A stretch of 36,452 nucleotides of DNA, from contig JAHCJK010000042.1 of NCBI GenBank assembly GCA_026184295.1, positions 1-36,452 of the forward strand, read 5' to 3'. Source of the DNA: Planctomycetota bacterium (GTDB taxonomy: Bacteria > Planctomycetota > SZUA-567 > H5-PLA8). Shown piece after piece: positions 7,555 to 17,703 of this stretch. Position 1 is the stretch's first letter. The number at the start of each line of letters is the position of its first letter. The notes below the pieces were generated by a model. It worked only from the letters and a program-made list of their open reading frames with translations. It was not told the DNA's origin and did not search any database. The translations under genes were made by a program, and so were the position numbers.

Positions 7555-9153
7555 ATGGCGGAACCGTCCGGGAAGGAAGGCGTATTCTGGGTGCAGGGCG
7601 GCATGAAGGCCGCCGCGCCGGCCTCGTCCCCCGCGGCGCGCCCCGCGCCCTTCGAATGGCCTCGCGCGATCTTCCCCTTTCTCGTCGTGGTGGTGATGGG
7701 CGGCTTCGCGCTCGGCGCGTCCGTGCGCGGGTCTTCGGGCCTGCTCGACGCATTCCGGCCGCCGCTGGAAATCCGCTCCGATCCTCCGGGCGCGACGGTC
7801 TTCATCGACGGCCGCCTGGCCGGGGCGACGCCGCTGCGCATCACCTCGATGAAGCCCGGCGAGTACGCCGTGCGCCTGGAACGCGACGGCTGCCAGCCGG
7901 TGATCCGCAAGGTGCGCATGGAAGGGCGGCTCGTCGAGATCGACGAGACGCTGCCCGAGGTCGCGACCGGCCGCCTGCAGGTGGTGATCGAACCCGAAGG
8001 CGCCGAGGTGCTGCTGGACGGCGAACTGGTGGGCCACACGCCGCTGCATCACGAGAAGATTCCGGTCGGGCAGCACGAACTCGTGGTGCGCAAGACCAAC
8101 TTCGAGAATTTCGTGCAGACCGTCAACGTCCAGGCGGGCGAACTGGTCGAGTACAAGGGCTTCGAACTGCGCGACAAGATTCTGGTGATGCTGCGCCGCA
8201 ACATCGAGTCCGAGCCGCAGCGCGTCGGGCACTACGTGGACCTGGGCCACTACCTCTTCGTCAACGACGAACTGGAGGAGTCCGCGAAGGCCTACGCGAA
8301 GGCGCTCTCGGTCGCCGCCTCGCCGCTGAAGCTGCCCGAGGAGATGCCGCAGCCCGAAAAAGACCTGGAGTACCGCCTGCGCAGCGAAGACACCCAGCGC
8401 ATGAACGACGAGATGCGCAAGAAGGAGAACTGGCCGGGCAAGGACGTGGCGCTCTTCAAGGCCAAGATCGAGGAGGCGCAGGACCAGGTCGCGCGCGAGC
8501 ACATCGACAGTTGGGGCTGGGTCAAGCAGGCGGGCGACGTCTTCATGCGGCGGCAGAAGTACGAGCGCGCCGAGGACCTGTACGTCCGGCACCTCGCCGC
8601 GCTGCCCAAGGAAGGCGATACCTCCGGGCCGCTGCTGGGCCTGATCGTGCTCCGCCTGCGCATGCACAACCTTTCGAGCGCGAAAGAGAGCTTCGCGGCG
8701 CTGCTGGCCTCCTGCGCGAAGCGACCCGACATATTGCGCAGCGCCGGTCGCGAGGTCTTCGGGCAGCAGGGCAACTTCCGCGACCTGGAACGCGCCGAGG
8801 TGCTGGGCATGGCCGAAAAGCTGACCCGCACCGCGTACGAGGGCTGCCCGAAGGGCGACCTGAAGGCGCTCTGCGCGTCGGAACTGGGCCAGACGCTGCG
8901 CACGATGGACCGTTTCGAGGCCGCGCTGCCGTACTTCAAGGAAGCGATCGAGGTCAACGACGAACCGACCAGACAGCAGCGCCAGCTCGACCTGGCCGGC
9001 TGCCTGCTGCGCGCGCAGAACCTGCCCGAGGCGCGCGCGCTGTACGAGGCGCTCCAGAAGAGCGCCGCGGAGAACATCCGCCGCGCGGCCGAGCAGGGCC
9101 TGAAGAGCGTCGAAGCCCGCGAAGCCAAGCTCCAGAAGACCCCGAAGAAGTGA
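7555..9153 (+). CDS. Membrane-anchored PEGA-TPR protein (second paralogue)
   Basis: 532 aa with the same plan as its upstream neighbour: a short N-terminal tail, a transmembrane helix (about 39-55, FPFLVVVVMGGFALGA), PEGA domains at about 71-135 (SDPPGATVFIDGRLAGATP) and 139-205 (IEPEGAEVLLDGELVGHTP), then TPR-like helices to the end. Shared blocks such as VVRKTNFENF here and LIRKTNCAPF upstream, and RVGHYVDLGHY and RVGHYIDLAHY, show common descent across the full length. The start has only a weak ribosome site; an in-frame ATG 16 codons later is possible and would leave the helix intact. Probably made together with its paralogue, perhaps as a heteromeric envelope assembly (inference). Confidence 0.87.
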   Translation: MAEPSGKEGVFWVQGGMKAAAPASSPAARPAPFEWPRAIFPFLVVVVMGGFALGASVRGSSGLLDAFRPPLEIRSDPPGATVFIDGRLAGATPLRITSMKPGEYAVRLERDGCQPVIRKVRMEGRLVEIDETLPEVATGRLQVVIEPEGAEVLLDGELVGHTPLHHEKIPVGQHELVVRKTNFENFVQTVNVQAGELVEYKGFELRDKILVMLRRNIESEPQRVGHYVDLGHYLFVNDELEESAKAYAKALSVAASPLKLPEEMPQPEKDLEYRLRSEDTQRMNDEMRKKENWPGKDVALFKAKIEEAQDQVAREHIDSWGWVKQAGDVFMRRQKYERAEDLYVRHLAALPKEGDTSGPLLGLIVLRLRMHNLSSAKESFAALLASCAKRPDILRSAGREVFGQQGNFRDLERAEVLGMAEKLTRTAYEGCPKGDLKALCASELGQTLRTMDRFEAALPYFKEAIEVNDEPTRQQRQLDLAGCLLRAQNLPEARALYEALQKSAAENIRRAAEQGLKSVEAREAKLQKTPKK

Positions 9154-9207
9154 CCGCACGTTGAGGCGTTGCGCGCGCGTTTGTCCTACGCGAGGTGCGT
9201 CGTTCCC

Positions 9208-9236
9208 TTGACGAAAGCCCCTTCGCCCGTTAACCC
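9208..9236 (+). promoter_or_regulatory. Candidate promoter of the gcv genes
   Basis: TTGACG (9208-9213) is separated by 17 nt from TAACCC (9231-9236), about 55 nt before gcvH. The -35 box is good; the -10 box is weak. The 137-nt gap after the PEGA-TPR gene suggests an independent start of transcription. Confidence 0.3.
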
Positions 9237-9290
9237 AATCACTCCGCACGCAGCGATTCCGCCTGCATACGAAAGTTCCGGAGGAAGGAT

Positions 9291-9677
9291 ATGTCCAGCA
9301 GCGTTCCCGCAGAGCTCAAGTACACCAAGGAACACGAGTGGGTGAAGCGTGAAGGCGCGCTCGCCGTCGTCGGCATCACCGACCACGCGCAGCACGCGCT
9401 CGGCGACATCGTCTTCGTCGAACTGCCCAAGGTGGGCGCGACGGTCACCTGCATGAAGCCCTTCGGGACGGTCGAATCGGTCAAGGCGGCGAGCGACCTC
9501 TTCAGCCCGCTGACCGGCAAGGTGGTGGAAGTGAACCCGGCGCTCTCCAAGGCGCCCGAGACCGTGAATCAGGATTGCTACGGCGCCGGATGGATGCTGA
9601 AGATACAGCCGTCCAACGAGGCCGAATTCAACCAGTTGCTCGACGACAAGGCCTACGGGGCGCTGGTGAACAAGTAA
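9291..9677 (+). CDS. gcvH: Glycine cleavage system H protein
   Basis: 128 aa, the usual length. The H protein carries a lipoyl arm that shuttles the aminomethyl group from P protein to T protein and is re-oxidised by L protein. The sequence opens with the typical YTKEHEWVKREG block and has the lipoylation motif GTVESVKAASDLFSP, with the modified lysine at residue 65. A strong ribosome site (GGAGGAAGGA) precedes the ATG. It leads the gcvH-gcvPA-gcvPB set, 102 nt before gcvPA. Cytoplasmic. Identification is secure. Confidence 0.97.
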   Translation: MSSSVPAELKYTKEHEWVKREGALAVVGITDHAQHALGDIVFVELPKVGATVTCMKPFGTVESVKAASDLFSPLTGKVVEVNPALSKAPETVNQDCYGAGWMLKIQPSNEAEFNQLLDDKAYGALVNK

Positions 9678-9779
9678 GGCCGGCGCAGGCGCCGTACCGG
9701 CCGCCCGCGTCCCACCGCCGCGACCTCCGCCCCTTCGCGCGAGGCCGCGCGACCCGCCCGCTTCAGGGAGTCATTCCGC

Positions 9780-11141
9780 ATGGGTTACATTCCGCATACC
9801 GAACAGGAACGCACGGAGATGCTCGCCGCCGCCGGGGCCAAAAGCCTCGACGACCTCTTCGCGCACCTGCCCAAGGAAACCAAGTGCGGCCCGCTGCCCG
9901 TCCCGCACGGCCTCGGCGAGATGGAACTCTCCGCCGAGATGCGCAAGCTGGCCGCGAAGAACCGCTCCGCCGTGGAACTGGCCTGCTTCCTGGGCGCGGG
10001 CGCGTACGACCACTTCATCCCGCCCGTGGTGGGCGAACTGATCTCGCGCGGCGAACTCTACACCGCCTACACGCCCTACCAGCCCGAGATCAGTCAGGGC
10101 GTGCTCCAGCTTATTTACGAATACCAGACCATGATCGCGAGCCTGGCCGGCTGCGACGTCGCCAACGCCAGCCTGTACGACGGCGGCACCGCGATGGTGG
10201 AAGCCGTGCAGATGGCCATGCGCCACACCGGCCGCATGAAGGGCGTGATCCTGGACGGCGCGCTGCACCCGTATTACCTCGACACGGTCCGCACCGGCAT
10301 CGGCGCCCTGGGCGTCGAACCCTCCGTCGTCGCGCCCAAGGGCTGCGTGAGCGACCTTGCCGCGCTGGCCGCGAAGGCCAAGGCGGCCGGCGAAGAACTG
10401 ACCTGCGTCGCTGTCGGCTACCCGAACTTCTTCGGCTCGATCGAGGACCTGGGCAAGCTCGCCGAAGACGTGCACGCGGCGGGCGGCCTGCTGGTCGCGG
10501 TGGGCACGCCGTGGCCCTTCGGTCTCATCAAGCCCCCCGGGCACATGGGCGTGGATATCGTCTGCGGCGAAGGCCAGGCGCTGGGCGTGCCGATGCAGTA
10601 CGGTGGCCCGTACGTCGGCTACATCGCCAGCGATAAGGCGCTCGTCCGGCGCATGCCGGGCCGCCTGGTCGGCAAGACCGTGGACGTGCAGGGCCGCACC
10701 TGCTACACGCTCACGCTCCAGGCGCGCGAACAGCACATCCGCCGCGAAAAGGCCACGAGCAACATCTGCACCAACACGGCGCTCTGCGCGATGATGGCGC
10801 ACTTCTACATGAGCTGCCTCGGGCAGAACGGCCTGAAGCGCGCGGGCGAACTGGCCGTGAGCAAGGCCGACCTGCTGCGCGGCAAGCTGAAGGCGCTGAG
10901 CCAGACCTCCGGCAGCGCGATCAAGAGCGTGCCCGAGTACGCGGTCTTCCACGAGTTCGTCGTCGAGACCAAAAAGCCCGCGGCGGAAGTGCTCGAGAAG
11001 CTGCTGGCCAAGGGCATCCTCGGCGGCCTGGACCTGGGCCGCTTCGACGCCGCGCGCAAGAACCAGATGCTCGTCTGCGTCACCGAAAAGCGCAGCCTTG
11101 AAGAGATCGACGCGTACGTCGCGGCCGTGGCCACGGCCTGA
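9780..11141 (+). CDS. gcvPA: Glycine dehydrogenase (decarboxylating) subunit 1
   Basis: 453 aa, the normal size for the N-terminal half of a split P protein. It begins MGYIPHTEQERTEMLAA, the usual opening of GcvPA. It contains the family's YTPYQPEISQGVLQ and NASLYDGGTAMVEA blocks, and ends with QNGLKRAGELA and the small C-terminal domain. With GcvPB it forms the PLP enzyme that decarboxylates glycine and passes the aminomethyl group to lipoyl-GcvH. AGGGAG nine bases upstream of the ATG supports the start. Followed 40 nt later by gcvPB. Confidence 0.97.
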   Translation: MGYIPHTEQERTEMLAAAGAKSLDDLFAHLPKETKCGPLPVPHGLGEMELSAEMRKLAAKNRSAVELACFLGAGAYDHFIPPVVGELISRGELYTAYTPYQPEISQGVLQLIYEYQTMIASLAGCDVANASLYDGGTAMVEAVQMAMRHTGRMKGVILDGALHPYYLDTVRTGIGALGVEPSVVAPKGCVSDLAALAAKAKAAGEELTCVAVGYPNFFGSIEDLGKLAEDVHAAGGLLVAVGTPWPFGLIKPPGHMGVDIVCGEGQALGVPMQYGGPYVGYIASDKALVRRMPGRLVGKTVDVQGRTCYTLTLQAREQHIRREKATSNICTNTALCAMMAHFYMSCLGQNGLKRAGELAVSKADLLRGKLKALSQTSGSAIKSVPEYAVFHEFVVETKKPAAEVLEKLLAKGILGGLDLGRFDAARKNQMLVCVTEKRSLEEIDAYVAAVATA

Positions 11142-11181
11142 ACGCCGGACCGTCCGCACTGCGTACTAAGAAGGAGCAGGC

Positions 11182-12654
11182 ATGGAACTGATCTTCGAAA
11201 AGTCTCGCAAGGGCGCCGCCGACCCGTACTTCCCCAAGGAAGATCCGGCCGGCACGCGCAAGGCCGCGGACGTGCTCGGCAAGGGCGCGCTGCGCACCGA
11301 GCCCGAGGACGTGAACAAGCGCCTGGCGCTGCCGGAACTGAGCGAGCTTGAAGTCGTCCGCCACGTCCTGGGGCTCTGCCGCCGCCAGGTGGGCATCGAC
11401 AGCACCTTCTATCCGCTCGGTTCGTGCACGATGAAGTACAACCCCAAGATCAATGAGGCCGTCTCGCGCATGCCGCAGTTCGCGGGCATGCACCCGCTGC
11501 AGCCCGACAACACCGCGCAGGGCACGCTGCAGGTGCTGTACGAACTCGAAGCGGGCCTCTGCCACGTCACGGGCATGGACGCGGTGACGCTCAATCCCAT
11601 GGCCGGCGCGCACGGCGAATGGACCGGCATCCTGCTCATCAAGGCCTACCACGATTCGCGCGGCGACGGCAAGCGCCGCAAGATTCTGGTGCCCACCGCC
11701 GCGCACGGCACGAACCCCGCCAGCGCCGCGATGTGCGGCTACGAAGTGGTCGCGATTCCCGGCACCGACGACGGCCTGGTGGACCTGAAGGGACTCGAAG
11801 CCGCGCTCGGCGACGACGTGGCCGCCCTGATGCTCACCAATCCCAACACGCTGGGCCTCTTCGAATCCGACATCCTCAAGATTCAGAAGATGGTCCACGA
11901 CGCCGGCGGGCAGCTTTACTACGACGGCGCGAACCTGAACGCGATCCTGGGCGTCGCGCGGCCCGGCGACATGGGCTTCGATGTCGTCCACATGAACCTG
12001 CACAAGACCTTCAGCACGCCGCACGGCGGCGGCGGTCCCGGCGCGGGGCCCGTGGGCGTGAAGAAGCACCTCGCGGAGTTCCTGCCCGTGCCGTTCGTGA
12101 AGAAGACGGGCGACACCTACGCGATGTCGAGCGACCGGCCCAAGAGCATCGGGCGCGTCGGCGCGTTTTACGGCAACTCGAATGTCTACGTGCGCGCGTA
12201 CACGTACTTCCGCACCTACGGCAAGGAAGGCCTGCCCGAAGTCGGCAAGCACGCGGTGCTGAACGCCGCGTACGTGCTCGCGAAGCTGCAGGACACCTAC
12301 ACGCGCCCGCTCAAGCATCCGTGCATGCACGAATTCATTCTGCAGCCGACCAAGGAGATGCTGGCGAAGGGCGTGCGCACGCTCCACATCGCCAAGCGCC
12401 TGATCGACTACGGCTACCATCCGCCGACGATCTACTTCCCGCTCGTGGTCAGCGAAGCGATGATGATCGAGCCGACCGAGACCGAGAGCAAAGCGACGCT
12501 CGACAAGTTCGTCGAAGCGATGAAGAAGATCGCGAAGGAGGCGCTCGAGACGCCCGAGTTGGTCATCAACGCGCCGCACAGCGCGCCGGTGGGCAAGGTG
12601 GACGAGACCAAGGCCGCGAAGGACCTCGACCTGCGCTTCTGCGCCTGCGAATAA
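11182..12654 (+). CDS. gcvPB: Glycine dehydrogenase (decarboxylating) subunit 2
   Basis: 490 aa, typical for the catalytic C-terminal half of the split P protein. The PLP lysine is residue 275 in VVHMNLHKTFSTPHGGGGPG. The nearby GAGPVGVK loop, the GIDSTFYPLGSCTMKYNPK block and LVPTAAHGTNPASA are all diagnostic. GAAGGAG lies just before the ATG. This is the last gene of the gcv set; an intrinsic terminator begins 25 nt after its stop. No gcvT (aminomethyltransferase) is found beside it, so the T protein must be encoded elsewhere. Confidence 0.97.
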   Translation: MELIFEKSRKGAADPYFPKEDPAGTRKAADVLGKGALRTEPEDVNKRLALPELSELEVVRHVLGLCRRQVGIDSTFYPLGSCTMKYNPKINEAVSRMPQFAGMHPLQPDNTAQGTLQVLYELEAGLCHVTGMDAVTLNPMAGAHGEWTGILLIKAYHDSRGDGKRRKILVPTAAHGTNPASAAMCGYEVVAIPGTDDGLVDLKGLEAALGDDVAALMLTNPNTLGLFESDILKIQKMVHDAGGQLYYDGANLNAILGVARPGDMGFDVVHMNLHKTFSTPHGGGGPGAGPVGVKKHLAEFLPVPFVKKTGDTYAMSSDRPKSIGRVGAFYGNSNVYVRAYTYFRTYGKEGLPEVGKHAVLNAAYVLAKLQDTYTRPLKHPCMHEFILQPTKEMLAKGVRTLHIAKRLIDYGYHPPTIYFPLVVSEAMMIEPTETESKATLDKFVEAMKKIAKEALETPELVINAPHSAPVGKVDETKAAKDLDLRFCACE

Positions 12655-12679
12655 GCTCCTTTATATAGGCCGAACCCTG

Positions 12680-12713
12680 CGCGCATGTTTCCCTCAAGGA
12701 ACATGCGCGTTTT
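12680..12713 (+). terminator. Intrinsic terminator of the gcv genes
   Basis: A 10-bp stem CGCGCATGTT / AACATGCGCG (12680-12689 and 12700-12709), extended by GG/CC pairs past a one-base bulge, is followed by TTTT at 12710-12713 in an AT-rich tail. It lies 25 nt after the gcvPB stop codon. Confidence 0.85.
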
Positions 12714-12814
12714 ATTTACATCTCACCCCGTTACGTACGGTATTTAGTCAAGCCCTGCCTAACGCGTGTACATTCCTTCCTCTATCTACCTTTTAAGTCC
12801 AGGATTTACAGGAA

Positions 12815-12838
12815 TTGCAATTGGCTCTCAAATTGCAA
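12815..12838. promoter_or_regulatory. 8-8-8 inverted repeat over the regulator's promoter
   Basis: TTGCAATT (12815-12822), an 8-nt spacer and AATTGCAA (12831-12838) form a perfect dyad about 30 nt before the regulator gene. It overlaps the -24/-12 elements described separately. Such a site could bind a dimeric regulator, possibly the encoded protein itself. Confidence 0.5.
12822..12837 (+). promoter_or_regulatory. Sigma-54 (-24/-12) promoter of the response regulator gene
   Basis: TGGCTCTCAAATTGCA fits the sigma-54 consensus TGGCACG-N4-TTGCW with correct spacing: GG at 12823-12824 and GC at 12835-12836. Transcription would begin near 12848, leaving a short leader that contains GAGGG (12854-12858). 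Two positions differ from consensus (A5 to T, G7 to T). Confidence 0.6.
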
Positions 12839-12866
12839 AGAGTTCCATGTCCCGAGGGTAAGGGTG

Positions 12867-14320
<1,454 letters not shown>

Positions 14321-14324
<4 letters not shown>

Positions 14325-16876
14325 TCCGGCGTCCGGCGCTCGCGCAGTTCCCAGCCGAAGACGGGCAGGCATTTCTTCGCCGACCTGCGGCGCGAACGCG
14401 GCGCGCCGACCAGCGAGAGTTCCTGCACGGGCCCGTTCACGAAGTCGTCGCGGTTCACCGGGAAGCAGAGCGCGCCGGGCTCGCGCCGGATCGCTTCGGC
14501 CGGCACCCGCCTTCCGTTGAAGAAGAGGACGCGGCGCCGGGTGCAGGGAAGCGGGCCGGTTTCGAGCGCGAACTCCGCGTCGGCCGGGCGCGCGTGAAAG
14601 CGCAGGACCGCGGCGGGCCCGCTCCAGCGGAACCAGCGGCCCTCGTGCCGCTCCAGCGGATGGAAGCCGGGCACCTGCCAGTCCTCGCAGTCTTCGATGC
14701 GCGTGGACGGCGGCGGGTCGGGCGAAGCCAACGGGTTGCGCTCCAGGAAACTCCGCACGCGGCCCAGGTCGGCCAGGCGTGCCCAGCCTCTGCGGAAGGA
14801 CCGCAGGCGCGCTTCCGGCTTCGATTGCAGCGCCATCCTGATCCGGGTCGCCCAGTATTGGGCGCGGAGGCGTGCGCGCAGCCAGCGCAGGCCCAGCAGG
14901 CCGGCGGGGGCCGCGTCGAAGAACCAGACGCAAAGCGTGCGCAGCATCCGGGCGCGTTCGTCGCGGCGCAGTTCTCCCGCGCCCAGGGCGCGCGCCGCCG
15001 CGTCCAACTGCGCGCGGACCTGGGGCCGGCCGTAGCGCGCGCGCGCGTCCGACTGGCCGGGAGCGCCGAACATCCGCACGCACCAGCTCCGGGCGTGCCC
15101 GTCGCGGTACGCGGCTTCGCCGTCGGCGTAGTTGAAGACGCTGTGTTCGAGTTCGCTCCACGTGGCCGTGTTGTGGTGGACGATGGGCACGCCTTCGAGA
15201 AACGCGAGCGGGAACCCGCGCGCGTGCAGCGTCGCGGCCAGAATCTGTTCGGCGAAGAGCCCATAGCGGTAGTCGAAGCCGCCGACGCGCTCCAGGATTT
15301 CGCGCCGCACCGCGAAGCCCCGCAGGCCGGTGCGGTGCCAGTCGCCGGGCCGGCGCGCCTGCGCGAGGAATTCCTCGTACAACGCGCCTTCAAAGGAGCC
15401 GAACTCGTTCGCGCTTCGGGACTCGGAATGCAGGAGGCCGCCCGCGAGGTCCGACGCTTCGAAGAAGCGCAGCACGCCCGCGACCGTCTCGGGCTTGGCC
15501 TCGCAGTGCGATTCGGTGATCAGCAGCAGCGGGGTGCGGGCCATAAGCGCCCCGCGGTGGTACAGCTCCATCTCGTTCGCGGTCTCGAAGCGCCGCAGCC
15601 AGCCTCGGCCGCGAATCTTTTCTTCGGCCCGAGCTTCCAGGGCCGCCTGCCGTCCGTTGGCGACGACGCCGATCTCGTAGCGCTCGTGCGCGCAATCCTG
15701 GTTCAGGTAGCTGTCCAGGCATGGGTCCAGGTGGCCGCGGTGTTCGAGCATCGGGATGACCACGGTCAGGTCCGGCGCCTTCCCGGCGATTTCCACGCGC
15801 GCGACGGGCCGGGTGACGCCGACGCGCAGCAGCGCCTCGAAAAGGTTTTCCGCGCTGCGCGTCCAGGTGTAGGCCTCCAGGCGCTTGCGTCCGCGGGCCA
15901 CCAGTTGCTCGCGCAGCGCTTCATCTTCGTGAATGCGCGCGAGCGTCTCCGCGATCGCCTGCGGATCGCCGGGATCGCACGAAAGCACCGCGTCGCCGCC
16001 GACCTCGGGCAGGCTGCAGACGTTGCTGCACGCGACGGGCAGGTCGGACGCGAAGGCCTCCAGGAGCGGGATGCCGAAGCCTTCGTAGCGTGAGAAGAAG
16101 CTGAGCGCGCGCGCATTTCGGTAGAGCGCCCAGACTTGGGCGTCGGGGACGCGGCCGAGGTGCAGCGCCGGCACGCCGGGAAAGCGCGCGCGCAGTTCGG
16201 GCCAGCCTTGCGGATTGCCCGTCAGGATCAGCCAGACCGGGTCGCGGCGGGCGGCGGCGAAGCGCCCGAAGGCCTCCAGTAGCATCGCGTGGTTCTTATG
16301 CGGCCACAGGTTGGCGGGGAAATAGAAGAAGGTCTTGCCGCGCGCCGCTTCGGGCAGTGCGCCGGGCGGCGGCGCGGGCGTCGAACCCGGCGGCATGAGG
16401 AAGAGGTCGGTGCATTTGGTCCACGGCGATCGCTTCAAGGTCTCGATCGCGTGGTCCGAGAGCGTGCCGATGGCTCCGGCGCCGCCCTGCACGTGGCGGA
16501 AGACCTTTTGCCGCCACGCGAGGTCCGTTTCGGTGAAGCATTCGCCCAGGATTTCGTGCTGCAAATCCGGGATGAGCACCACCTGCTTTTCGAGCGGGAT
16601 TCGGTTCGAGGTATCGAGCGGAAAGGCGCGAAAGAAGACGTCGGGTTTCAGGCTCGCGACGGCGCGATTGAGGTGGGTCGGGAGGCCGTGGCGGGGGAGG
16701 GGATGCAGATGCGCGCCGTCGCGAGGCGAAGCCATCGGCGCCATGTCCTCGGGATAGTAGAGGTGCCATTCGTGCTCGGGATGGAGGCGCAGCAGTTCGG
16801 GGACGAGGCCGCGAACGAGCGTATAGACGCCGCCGCTTTCGGGGCGCATCTGGATCAGATCCATCGCGGCGAGCAT
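14321..16876 (-). CDS. Double glycosyltransferase: GT4-like domain fused to GT2-like domain
   Basis: 851 aa. Residues 1-350 are a GT-B fold GT4-type transferase: [11 protein letters not shown] near the N-terminus, [14 protein letters not shown] at 183-196, and the EX7E-type block [16 protein letters not shown] starting at Glu265. Residues 369-600 resemble a GT-A (GT2) enzyme: [19 protein letters not shown] and [24 protein letters not shown]. Its nucleotide-binding DxD region is unusual, reading [13 protein letters not shown]. The last 130 residues form a beta-rich tail without known motifs. No signal peptide or membrane helix, so it is probably cytoplasmic. Likely builds an envelope or extracellular glycan, together with the LmbE-type deacetylase 57 nt upstream. 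The start lacks a clear ribosome site. Confidence 0.88.
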
Positions 16877-16933
16877 ACGCGGAGTGTACGCAGGATCGGG
16901 AAGGCTTCAAATATCGGCGGAGCGAACGGCGCG

Positions 16934-17641
16934 TCAGGCGGGGCGGCCGATGTCCATCAGGATCGAGCCCGCGCGGCGGTTCCAGCGTTCGGCCATCGGC
17001 GGCAGCCCGGCGGCGAAGGCCTCGGCCTGCTTGCACCAAGTCTGCTTGCCCAGCATGCCGTTGTATTCGGAGAGAATGCGCGTCCATTCCACCGCGTGCG
17101 ATTTGTGCAGCGCGATCATCTTCAGCTTCTGCTCGAAGACGGCCGAGATGTTGACGTAGAAATCCGGCTTCGCCACGCAGCGGTCGTCGCCGGCCATCAG
17201 GCCCATGTAGACCTCGGTGCTCCAGAAAAGTTCCGCGAGATGCAGCGCCTTCCAGGCGATGCCCCAGGTCGCGGCGTGGTCGGGCTTCTCGCAGGGCCAG
17301 TGGGTGAAGAGCGCGGCGGGCTTCAGTTTCCGGAGGATCTCGGCGGCCTTCTCGCAGGCGGCACGGTCGGCGTGAATCTCCGAATCCGGCTGGTCCAGGA
17401 ACTGCAGGGTCGCGCCGAACATCGCGCACGCTTCGGCCTCTTCGGCGCAGCGGGTCTCGGCGATGTCCTGGCGCGGCGGCGGAAGCCCGTTGCCTTTCCA
17501 TTCGTAGCCGCGCTCGCCGCGCGACGCGAGGACCACGTGGAACTGGTAGGAATCTTTCAGGAGGAGCGCGGTGCCGCCCATGATGAACGTGACGTCGTCC
17601 GGGTGTCCCACCAGGCAGACGATGTTCGGTTTCTCGGGCAT
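16934..17641 (-). CDS. LmbE/PIG-L family N-deacetylase
   Basis: 235 aa. The ATG at 17641 is chosen because a GGAGG box precedes it; a longer frame starting 8 codons upstream lacks this. The zinc-site motif is GHPDDVTFIMGG (His13, Asp15, Asp16), and the second motif is THWPCEKPDHAAT (His114, His122). The family removes N-acetyl groups from GlcNAc-containing sugars (MshB, BshB, PIG-L) or similar substrates. The usual AHPDDE motif is GHPDDV here: the final Glu is Val, while the metal and base residues remain. It lies between an octaheme cytochrome gene (62-nt gap) and a double glycosyltransferase (57-nt gap) on the same strand. The substrate is probably a sugar used by that glycosyltransferase. 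Confidence 0.9.
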   Translation of the reverse strand: MPEKPNIVCLVGHPDDVTFIMGGTALLLKDSYQFHVVLASRGERGYEWKGNGLPPPRQDIAETRCAEEAEACAMFGATLQFLDQPDSEIHADRAACEKAAEILRKLKPAALFTHWPCEKPDHAATWGIAWKALHLAELFWSTEVYMGLMAGDDRCVAKPDFYVNISAVFEQKLKMIALHKSHAVEWTRILSEYNGMLGKQTWCKQAEAFAAGLPPMAERWNRRAGSILMDIGRPA

Positions 17642-17703
17642 GCGCGCGCCTCCGCGGAGTTGCATTCATCCTACGGAGCGGCGTGCGCGTGGCAACGGCA
17701 GCG

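Noticed and set aside
5878..9249. Long minus-strand open frame (1123 aa) opposite the PEGA-TPR genes
   Set aside because: It covers two well-supported plus-strand genes and has no recognisable motif or ribosome site; it results from codon bias.
9154..9290. Glycine riboswitch before gcvH
   Set aside because: The gap is about 137 nt and I find no tandem aptamer core or the conserved purine-rich motifs. Only a weak sigma-70 candidate is visible.
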